Below are positions 1-5,236 of a DNA stretch of 6,861 nt, in pieces (the first letter of the stretch is position 1; every line of letters starts with the position of its first letter). Both the position numbers and the translations under genes were made by a program. The stretch comes from an uncultured cyanobacterium (lineage in GTDB: Bacteria > Cyanobacteriota > Cyanobacteriia > PCC-6307 > Cyanobiaceae). The notes below the pieces were generated by a model, which saw nothing but the letters and a program-made list of their open reading frames with translations, had not been told where the DNA came from and did no database searches. The stretch spans positions 1-6,861 of the forward strand of contig CAIKWV010000367.1 in assembly GCA_903831165.1 (NCBI GenBank). The letters run 5' to 3'.

Positions 1-1157
1 CCTTCGCGGTCACCGCCCTGCTGGAGGAGCACTTCCCCGATCTGGTCGACACCAGCTTCACGGCGCGGATGGAGTCGACCCTCGATGAGATCTCCACCGG
101 CAAGGTGTCCTGGCTGCCCTACCTGGAGGGCTTCTACAAGGGCGAGAGCGGCCTGGAAACCCAGGTGCAGCAGCGCGAAGGCGACATCGATCCCGGCGCC
201 TCCCGCACGGTGGAACTGGAGGGCCTGCCCTGCGTGGTGCGCATCGGTCGCTTCGGCGCCTACCTGGAGACCAAGCGGGTCAACGACGAGGGCACCGAGG
301 AGCTGCTCAAGGCCACCCTGCCGGCGGAGATCACCCCCGGCGATCTCGACGCCGAAAAGGCGGAGCTGATCCTGCGCCAGAAGGCCGACGGTCCGGAGGC
401 CCTCGGTACCGATCCGGAAACCGGCGATCAGATCTACCTGCTGTTCGGCCAGTACGGCCCCTATCTCCAGCTCGGACAGGTCAGCGAGGAGAACCCCAAG
501 CCGAAGCGCGCCTCCCTGCCCAAGGGGATCAAGCCCGAGGACATGAGCCTGGAGGATGCCCTCGGACTGCTGCGGCTGCCCCGGCACCTCGGCGAGCATC
601 CCGTGGGCGGCAAGATCCAGGCCGGGCTCGGTCGTTTCGGCCCCTATGTGGTGCACGACAAGGGCAAGGGCGAGAAGGACTACCGCTCGCTCAAGGCCGA
701 GGACGACGTGCTGCAGATCAGCCTGGAGCGGGCGATGGAGCTGCTGGCCATGCCCAAGAAGGGCCGTGGCGGCCGCACGGCCCTCAAGGATCTCGGCACC
801 CCAGCCGGGGCTGAGGAGGCGATCCAGTTGTTCGATGGTCCCTACGGGCTGTATGTGAAGCAGGGCAAGGTCAACGCCTCCCTGCCGGAGGGCACCACCG
901 CCGAGACGATCACCCTGGAGCAGGCGGTGGAGCTGCTGGCGGCCAAGGCCTCCACCGGCAAGGCCAAGGGCAAGACCCGGAGCGCCGCCAACACCGGTGC
1001 TGCCAAAACTGGCGCCGCCAAGAGCACCAGCTCCAGAACCACAACCACCCGGGCCGCGGCGGCCAAGGCGGCGGCGGCCCCCAAGCCTCCGGCCACCACC
1101 AAGACCGGCCGCCTGCGCGCCAGCGCCGTGCGGGTGATCAAGCCGGCCGGCAGTTGA
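1..1157 (+). CDS. topA: DNA topoisomerase I, C-terminal part (5' end off the window)
   Basis: Type IA topoisomerase, which relaxes negatively supercoiled DNA by passing a strand through a tyrosine-linked nick. Only the C-terminal end is visible. The frame is open from the left edge (first full codon at 3) through ATG at 69, so 69 is not the start. The opening residues FAVTALLEEHFPDLVDTSF and the following ARMESTLDEIS stretch match the end of the TopA catalytic core in my memory of the family. Then come four C-terminal repeats, each with a G-x-[FY]-G-x-Y core (near 246, 447, 630 and 837), followed by helical segments such as SLEDALGLL and TLEQAVELL. No zinc-finger cysteines are present, as usual for cyanobacterial TopA. 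The last 72 residues are Ala/Thr/Lys-rich, with 16 Lys/Arg and no acidic residue. The catalytic Tyr and Toprim domain lie upstream of the window. The stop overlaps the next gene by 4 nt. Confidence 0.95.
   Translation, partial: FAVTALLEEHFPDLVDTSFTARMESTLDEISTGKVSWLPYLEGFYKGESGLETQVQQREGDIDPGASRTVELEGLPCVVRIGRFGAYLETKRVNDEGTEELLKATLPAEITPGDLDAEKAELILRQKADGPEALGTDPETGDQIYLLFGQYGPYLQLGQVSEENPKPKRASLPKGIKPEDMSLEDALGLLRLPRHLGEHPVGGKIQAGLGRFGPYVVHDKGKGEKDYRSLKAEDDVLQISLERAMELLAMPKKGRGGRTALKDLGTPAGAEEAIQLFDGPYGLYVKQGKVNASLPEGTTAETITLEQAVELLAAKASTGKAKGKTRSAANTGAAKTGAAKSTSSRTTTTRAAAAKAAAAPKPPATTKTGRLRASAVRVIKPAGS
246..854 (+). repeat. Four TopA C-terminal repeats (protein level)
   Basis: Four copies of a short glycine-aromatic core are spaced about 180-210 nt apart in the topA frame: GRFGAY (246-263), GQYGPY (447-464), GRFGPY (630-647) and GPYGLY (837-854). 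Copies 2 and 4 are followed by a SLP[KE]G element, and copies 2, 3 and 4 by an amphipathic helix. This is the pattern of the topoisomerase C-terminal repeat family, thought to bind DNA. The copies are diverged at the nucleotide level, so this is an old protein repeat and not a recent tandem duplication. Confidence 0.8.
939..1154 (+). other. Lys/Ala/Thr-rich basic tail of TopA
   Basis: The final 72 codons of topA encode a low-complexity tail dominated by Ala, Thr and Ser. It has 10 Lys and 6 Arg and no Asp or Glu. It resembles histone H1-like or other basic tails that bind DNA non-specifically, and is presumably disordered. That it helps TopA hold DNA is inference from composition only. Confidence 0.7.
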
Positions 1158-1804
1158 AGCTCGCCGTGCCCGCTGCCATGCCTGGCTGCGCTCTGGTGGC
1201 CGTGCTGCTGTCCGTGGCCCTGACGGGCTGCAGCGGTAGCCGTTTCGGCGAGACCCTCTCCCGCAGTTTCTCCGGCGCTGCCGCCACCCCCGCCGCCAGC
1301 GCCCCGGGCAACGGTGCGAACGGTGCCGCGCCGGCCCCCTCCAGTGGCCCATCGACAGCTGCCGGCGGCCCCCCCCCAACCGCCTCCGGCGCCAATCCAG
1401 GCAAGGCCCCGGCCGCTGGCTCGGACCCGGGCGCAGCCAAAGGCCCGGGCGCAACCCAGGGCCAGCCCGCGGCGAATGGCCAAACAGCCCCCCAGGGCAA
1501 GGCCGGAGCCACCGCTTCAATGGCGGGGCCGGCAGCGACGCCAGCCACCCCGGGGAGCGGCAGCCCCGCTGCGGCGCGGCTGCCCGGCCGACCGGCCCCC
1601 TACCGGGTGACGATCCTGTTGCCCCAGGCCGATGCCTCGGCGCCGGCGGAGGTGGTGACCCAAGCCCTGCGAGCGGCGGGGGTGCCCTTTGAAGTGGAGA
1701 CGATCGAGCGCATCGGCAGCGGCTCCTCCCAGGCCAGCCAGGGCGCCGCCGTTCCTTCGGCCCCGGCGGCTCCTTCGGTCCGGCCGGCACCGGCCCCCCG
1801 CTGA
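1154..1804 (+). CDS. Small lipoprotein with Ala/Pro/Gly-rich linker, function unknown
   Basis: Predicted 216-residue lipoprotein. The N-terminus (Lys2, then a hydrophobic stretch) ends in the lipobox LTG-C26, the site for lipidation and signal peptidase II cleavage. Residues about 40-145 are low-complexity Ala, Pro, Gly and Gln sequence, probably a flexible spacer. Residues 150-188 (starting YRVTILLPQADA, ending FEVETIERIG) form the only globular-looking part, with a strand-helix-strand pattern. An Ala/Pro-rich tail follows. The start is TTG at 1154, overlapping the topA stop as TTGA. ATG at 1178 is in frame but would drop the positively charged Lys from the signal peptide, so I prefer TTG. 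A run of nine C lies in the linker (1369-1377). Downstream comes DUF2232 after 1 nt. I do not recognise a functional family; I have an impression that the 150-188 block recurs in picocyanobacteria, but I cannot verify it. Confidence 0.75.
   Translation: MKLAVPAAMPGCALVAVLLSVALTGCSGSRFGETLSRSFSGAAATPAASAPGNGANGAAPAPSSGPSTAAGGPPPTASGANPGKAPAAGSDPGAAKGPGATQGQPAANGQTAPQGKAGATASMAGPAATPATPGSGSPAAARLPGRPAPYRVTILLPQADASAPAEVVTQALRAAGVPFEVETIERIGSGSSQASQGAAVPSAPAAPSVRPAPAPR
1369..1377 (+). repeat. Homopolymer of nine C inside the lipoprotein gene
   Basis: A run of nine cytosines encodes three prolines in the linker of the lipoprotein gene. Such runs slip in replication and are frequent sites of sequencing error. 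Here the frame stays open across it. Confidence 0.9.
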
Positions 1805-1805
1805 G

Positions 1806-2465
1806 ATGGCTCTCCCTCCCCAGAGCCGCCAGCTCAGTGCGCGCCAGGCGCGCCAGCTGATGGACACCGCCTATCTGGCCGCCGCCACGGCCCTGCTCTG
1901 GCTGGCGCTGTACTACTTGCCAGTGGGCAGCCCCCTGTTCCAGCTGGCCCTGCCCCTGCCCCTGGCCCTGCTGCAACTCCGCCACGGCTGGCGCTGTGCC
2001 CTGGAGGGGGTGGCGGTCACCACCCTGCTGCTGCTGGCGCTGATGGGTCCGATCCGGGGGCCGCTGGTGCTGTTTCCCTATGGCTTCCTCGCCCTGTGGC
2101 TGGGCTGGGGCTGGCAGCGCCGCCTGAGCTGGTGGCTCACCCTATCCGTGGGGGGCCTGATCGGCGCCGTGGGCTTCCTGGTGCGGGTGGCTGTGCTGTC
2201 GGTGATGGTGGGTGAGAACCTCTGGGTGGTGATCACCACCGCCGCCGCCGGCCTGCTGGAACGCCTCACGGGGCTGCTGGGGCTCGGGCCCGGCTTCGAT
2301 CTGCTGCAGGTGCAGCTGGCGGCCCTGCTGTTGGTGCTGATCCAGAACCTGCTGATCGTGCTCTGCCTGCACGCCGTGGCCTACTGGATCTTTCCGCGCC
2401 TGAAGTCGCCGATCAGCGAGCCTCCGCCGGCCCTGCGATCCCTGGTGGCGCTGGATCCGCTTTGA
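1806..2465 (+). CDS. DUF2232 (YybS-like) integral membrane protein
   Basis: Predicted 219-residue polytopic membrane protein matching the DUF2232/YybS family by its overall layout and by segments I recognise: YYLPVGSPLFQLALPLPLA, GPLVLFPYGFLALWLGWGW and VGENLWVVIT. Likely membrane segments are residues about 22-40, 43-58, 66-82, 85-103, 109-134 and 166-196. The short C-terminal tail (ISEPP...LVALDPL) should be soluble. The biochemical role of the family is not established; its fold is thought to resemble small substrate-binding membrane components. The start chosen is ATG at 1806, 1 nt after the lipoprotein stop. The frame is open back to 1689, but that stretch is an out-of-frame shadow of the lipoprotein gene. 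ATG at 1860 is a shorter alternative that would still keep all membrane segments. The stop overlaps the CobT-like gene by 4 nt, so expression of the two is probably linked. Confidence 0.85.
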   Translation: MALPPQSRQLSARQARQLMDTAYLAAATALLWLALYYLPVGSPLFQLALPLPLALLQLRHGWRCALEGVAVTTLLLLALMGPIRGPLVLFPYGFLALWLGWGWQRRLSWWLTLSVGGLIGAVGFLVRVAVLSVMVGENLWVVITTAAAGLLERLTGLLGLGPGFDLLQVQLAALLLVLIQNLLIVLCLHAVAYWIFPRLKSPISEPPPALRSLVALDPL

Positions 2466-3595
2466 GGCCCCTGCGGCGGCTCGCCGGCAGTGAGGTCGCT
2501 GCCGAACGCTGGTGCCGCCCCTGGCGGCTGGCCCCCGGGGCCAGCGAGGTCCTGCTTCTGCTGGCGGCCACCGAGACGGCCGCCGTGGAGGGCATCTCAG
2601 CCGCCGGGGCCACCCCGGCCTCCCGGCGGCAGACGGCCGCCGCCGACGCCGAACTGCTGCTGCAGGGTCCAGCCGGATGGCGTCCCCACAGCCTGCCACC
2701 GCTGCCGGCGGGCGTGTCCCCGGCCCTGATCAGCCAGGTGGTGGTGGCGGAGCTGGGTTTGGCGCCGCTGGTGGTGGATCTGGGCTGCGCCGTCGCCCCG
2801 GCGATCCCCCATCTGCGTCTGGCCGGCCAGCGGCTGCCGGCGCATTGCCTCAGCAGTGGGGCCGCCATGGCGGCGGAGCGGGTGGAGGCCCTGCTGCGGC
2901 AGGGGCGCCTCTGGGGGGAGCGCCTGGGTCGCTCGGGCCGGCCGCTGCTGATCGCCGAGTGTGTGCCAGGGGGCACCAGCTGCGCCCAGGGCCTGCTCAG
3001 TGGACTGGGGCTGGCGGTGGAAGGATTGGTCAGCGGCAGCATGCCCGCGCCGGTGCACGACCTCAAGGCCGAGCTGGTGCGCCGGGGACTGGAGGCGGCC
3101 GGACTGGCGCCGGCGCACCCCGGTGGGCGGCTGGATCCGCGCCGGGTGGTGGCGGCGGTGGGAGATCCGATGCAACCCCTGGCGGCGGCGCTGGTGGTGG
3201 CGGCCGCCGGCGCAGGAGCGCCAGTGCTGCTGGCCGGCGGCAGCCAGATGGCGGCGGTGCTGGCCCTGGCCCTGGCCCTGGCTCCGGCGGAGCGGCGCCC
3301 GATCATCGCGGCCCAGGTGGCGATCGGAACCACGGCCTGGGTGGCCGATGAACCGGGCAGCGATCTGGCCCGCTTGCTGGCGGACATCGGAGCCCACTGG
3401 GGGGTGGAACCCCTGGGTTTTGCCGCCGATCTGCGATTCGGCCCGGACTGCCATTCCGCGCTGCGGGACTACGAGCGCGGTTACGTCAAAGAAGGGGTCG
3501 GCGCCGGCGGCCTGGCCCTGCTCTGGCAGCTGGCGGGCCGCGATCCCCGGGAGCTGGCCCGCGCCTGTGACCGTGCCTGTCGCCTGCTTCTGTAG
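2462..3595 (+). CDS. cobT: CobT-like nicotinate mononucleotide:base phosphoribosyltransferase (UPF0284/TIGR00303 family)
   Basis: Predicted 377-residue soluble protein of the archaeal/cyanobacterial CobT-like family (UPF0284). True CobT transfers ribose phosphate from nicotinate mononucleotide to the base that becomes the lower ligand of cobalamin. Recognisable blocks are VEGISAAGATPASRR (residues 42-56), AECVPGGTSCA (165-175), VGDPMQP (233-239), VLLAGGSQMAA (255-265) and YVKEGVGAGG (341-350). Glu344 in the last block aligns by motif with the catalytic Glu (E317) of Salmonella CobT. Length fits the family (about 350-380). The start is TTG at 2462, overlapping the DUF2232 stop as TTGA; no better in-frame start lies nearby. 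Many cyanobacteria make pseudocobalamin, with adenine as lower ligand, so the actual base is uncertain and the symbol is family-level. It is the last gene of the run, followed by a weak hairpin. Confidence 0.85.
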   Translation: MRPLRRLAGSEVAAERWCRPWRLAPGASEVLLLLAATETAAVEGISAAGATPASRRQTAAADAELLLQGPAGWRPHSLPPLPAGVSPALISQVVVAELGLAPLVVDLGCAVAPAIPHLRLAGQRLPAHCLSSGAAMAAERVEALLRQGRLWGERLGRSGRPLLIAECVPGGTSCAQGLLSGLGLAVEGLVSGSMPAPVHDLKAELVRRGLEAAGLAPAHPGGRLDPRRVVAAVGDPMQPLAAALVVAAAGAGAPVLLAGGSQMAAVLALALALAPAERRPIIAAQVAIGTTAWVADEPGSDLARLLADIGAHWGVEPLGFAADLRFGPDCHSALRDYERGYVKEGVGAGGLALLWQLAGRDPRELARACDRACRLLL

Positions 3596-3606
3596 CCCTG
3601 AGTCAG

Positions 3607-3625
3607 GGGGGAGATGCCCTCCCCC
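3607..3625 (+). terminator. Possible weak terminator hairpin after the CobT-like gene
   Basis: GGGGGAG (3607-3613) pairs with CTCCCCC (3619-3625) around a 5-nt loop, 11 nt past the stop. A 7-bp GC stem is stable, but there is no T-run after it (CT-rich sequence follows), so intrinsic termination is uncertain. Confidence 0.35.
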
Positions 3626-3669
3626 TCTCCATCCCATCCCGCCAAGAACGGTTCGAGCCCGGCTTCTGA

Positions 3670-3692
3670 GCCGACCGGTGCTGGGGGTCGGC
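3670..3692. repeat. Inverted repeat, 7-bp stem
   Basis: GCCGACC (3670-3676) and GGTCGGC (3686-3692) are perfect reverse complements around a 9-nt loop. It lies about 75 nt past the CobT-like stop, with no T-run behind it. In sequence this GC-rich it may be chance, a backup terminator, or part of an RNA structure. Confidence 0.35.
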
Positions 3693-3845
3693 GGTGGCGG
3701 CAGCCGCTGCGACGGAGCTAGGCCGTGGGGTCCGCCGAACGGGCGCGGACCTCAAGGCTCACACGCACCGCGCCCAGAGGGTCCACCGGCAGAAGCTGCC
3801 GCCGCCTCCGTCGTCCTCGCGGCAACGCAAGTCCCCCCGCCTCGA

Positions 3846-4007
3846 TCAGCCGACCAGCTCCACAGGCGCCGCTTCCGCCCCATGGGGCAGGAGCCACAAC
3901 CAAGCCCAGCCTGGACTCTGGAGCTGGGCCAGATCAACAGCGACGCTGTCGTCCCCATCGGGGATCCCGATGTCCCACCCAATGCCGCGCCGCAACTGGA
4001 GCGGCAC
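3846..4007 (-). CDS. Doubtful small ORF or gene remnant, 53 aa
   Basis: A minus-strand frame from GTG (4007-4005) to TGA (3848-3846) encodes 53 residues. The peptide is unlike the Arg/Pro/Ala-rich shadows around it: it includes GWDIGIPDGDD, VAVDLAQLQ and GWAWLWLLPHG. About 79% of its third positions are G or C, lower than the neighbouring genes. At its stop, a single-base slip would join it to a second plausible stretch running to TAG at 3718 (LLPVDPLGAVRVSLEV), so it could be the start of a frameshifted gene. Against it: no good ribosome binding site, no recognised family, and the + strand frame from ATG 3882 over the same DNA also reads plausibly (WTLELGQINSDAVVPIGD). Strand and reality are therefore both uncertain. 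Confidence 0.2.
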   Translation of the reverse strand: MPLQLRRGIGWDIGIPDGDDSVAVDLAQLQSPGWAWLWLLPHGAEAAPVELVG

Positions 4008-4046
4008 GGCCTTGCAAAGGGGCCCGGGTTCAGCCCAAGCCGATCA

Positions 4047-4074
4047 GGGCCGATCACCTCAATGCGATCGGCCC
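4047..4074. repeat. Inverted repeat, 9-bp perfect stem upstream of the Tat lipoprotein gene
   Basis: GGGCCGATC (4047-4055) and GATCGGCCC (4066-4074) are perfect reverse complements around a 10-nt loop, ending about 130 nt before the ATG at 4205. The left arm overlaps a direct repeat of GCCGATCA (4039-4046 and 4049-4056). It could be an mRNA leader hairpin or an operator for a dimeric regulator. No T-run follows, so a simple terminator is less likely. Confidence 0.45.
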
Positions 4075-4204
4075 CATTCAGGCATCGGAGGCATCCATGG
4101 GGCAGGTTCGCCCCGCCACCAGGGACCCCAAGGCCTCGCCATCGGAGCGGCTTTCAACCAATGCCGTGGTGCCACAGGCCCCTTTGGCGCCCTACGGTTC
4201 GGCC

Positions 4205-5221
4205 ATGGCCCGATCTGCTTTCTCCCGCCGCAGGCTGCTCCAGCTCGGTGCCCTGGGCTCCCTCGGCCTGCTTGCCGGCTGCGGTGCGCGGGGGCCCCAG
4301 CTGCTGGCCTCCAGGGGAGATCTGCCCGCTGCCTGGAGTGCCCGGTTGCCGAGGCCGTGGCGGCTGGACCTGCGCGACGATCCGGCCGCCGTGATCGCGG
4401 CCCGCTCCCAGGCCTCCCTGCTGCAACTGGGTGATGGCTGGGCCAACGAACTGCCCCGCAGCGCCTTCGCGCCGATCGGCACCCCGGAGCTGATGGCCCG
4501 GCTGGCCCCCCAGGCCGGGCCGGTCAGCCGGCTGTTCGCTGCCGAGGGAGCTCCGATCCTGGCCTTCCCCTGGTCGTGCAACCCCTGGGTGCTGCTGCTG
4601 CGGGATCGGCCCGATCTGCAGCGCCGCCGCGAGGAGGGCTGGGATCTGCTGCTCGATCCCAGCCTGCGGGGAAAGCTGGTGTTGCCCTCCAGCCCGCGGG
4701 TCAGCATCGACCTGGTGGAGGGGGATCCGCAGCGGCTGCGGCAACTGCGTGGTCAGGTGCTCGCCCAGGACGATCGCCACGGCCTCAGCCTGCTGCTGAG
4801 CGGCGCGGCGGAGGCCCTGGTGCTGCCCCGCCCTCGGGTGATACCGCTGCTGCGCCGGGATCCCCGGCTGAGCGCGATCCTGCCGGCGCAGGGCGCTCCC
4901 CTGGGCTGGAGTCTGGTGCTGAAGCCCACCCCCAGTCCAGCCGCCATGGCCACCGATCCCGCCCCGGCCAGCCCCCCTCTGGAATGGCTGGCGGCAGTCA
5001 TGGAGCCACCGCTGCTGCCCCTGCTGCTGGCCGGAGGCTGGGTGCCGCCCTTGCCCCGACCAGCCCTGGAGCGGGCCGTGGCGGCCTTCTCCCCGGCTGT
5101 GGCCAGCCTGCTGTTGCCGCCGGCCCCCGTTCTGGCCCGCTGCCGTGACCTGCCGCCCCTGGCAGCGGCCGAACGGGCCGAGCTTCAGGCCCTCTGGGAC
5201 GGCGCCGCCCCCGCCGCCTAA
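4205..5221 (+). CDS. Tat-exported lipoprotein resembling an ABC transporter solute-binding protein
   Basis: Predicted 338-residue protein. The N-terminus SRRRLLQLG is a twin-arginine signal, and its hydrophobic stretch ends in the lipobox LAG-C26, so the folded protein is probably exported by Tat and anchored by lipid. The rest resembles the PotD-like class of periplasmic binding proteins: FPWSCNPW (residues 121-128), the block WDLLLDPSLRGKLVLP beginning at residue 146, and LGWSLVLKP later. Length fits (about 340). I find no tyrosine in the whole protein, which argues against the tyrosine-liganded ferric iron-binding type. The ligand is unknown; polyamine-like is only a guess from fold. ATG 4205 puts the Arg pair near the N-terminus as expected. 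ATG at 4097 is in frame but adds 36 residues without signal character. No permease or ATPase gene adjoins. It converges with the reductase gene. Confidence 0.75.
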   Translation: MARSAFSRRRLLQLGALGSLGLLAGCGARGPQLLASRGDLPAAWSARLPRPWRLDLRDDPAAVIAARSQASLLQLGDGWANELPRSAFAPIGTPELMARLAPQAGPVSRLFAAEGAPILAFPWSCNPWVLLLRDRPDLQRRREEGWDLLLDPSLRGKLVLPSSPRVSIDLVEGDPQRLRQLRGQVLAQDDRHGLSLLLSGAAEALVLPRPRVIPLLRRDPRLSAILPAQGAPLGWSLVLKPTPSPAAMATDPAPASPPLEWLAAVMEPPLLPLLLAGGWVPPLPRPALERAVAAFSPAVASLLLPPAPVLARCRDLPPLAAAERAELQALWDGAAPAA

Positions 5222-5236
5222 GAGCCCGCCGGGCTC
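5222..5236. terminator. Hairpin shared by the two convergent genes
   Basis: GAGCCC (5222-5227) pairs with GGGCTC (5231-5236) around a 3-nt loop. It begins right after the TAA of the + strand lipoprotein gene and overlaps the minus-strand reductase stop codon. Its position suggests a compact bidirectional transcription end, but there is no T-run on either side and the stem is only 6 bp. Confidence 0.4.

Larger units (their letters stand above)
3596..4204. other. 609-nt intergenic region without a convincing gene
   Basis: This is the only long gap in an otherwise packed window. Several frames are open because GC content is high, but none shows a recognisable protein domain. Base composition is less GC-biased than the neighbours, with more A and T especially around 3890-4160. 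It holds three perfect inverted repeats (3607-3625, 3670-3692, 4047-4074) and a doubtful small minus-strand frame (3846-4007). I see no tRNA, no clear sigma-70 promoter and no strong ribosome binding site. It presumably carries the promoter and 5' leader of the gene starting at 4205, and could host a small RNA or a gene remnant. Confidence 0.6.

Noticed and set aside
1689..1805. N-terminal extension of the DUF2232 frame
   Set aside because: Arg/Pro-rich sequence overlapping the lipoprotein gene; ATG at 1806 directly after the upstream stop is a better start.
2597..3637. Long minus-strand frames antisense to the CobT-like gene
   Set aside because: Low-complexity Arg/Gln/Gly composition, no recognisable domain, and full overlap with a recognised gene.
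3650..3660. tRNA T-loop-like GGTTCGAGCCC
   Set aside because: The flanking bases pair for only 3 of 5 T-stem positions and there is no anticodon or acceptor arm around it.
2961..4394. A 477-codon + strand frame crossing the CobT-like gene, the gap and the Tat lipoprotein gene
   Set aside because: It is out of frame with two well supported genes and is Trp/Arg/Pro-rich. Only the short part in the gap (from ATG 3882) reads plausibly, and it is noted with the doubtful small ORF.
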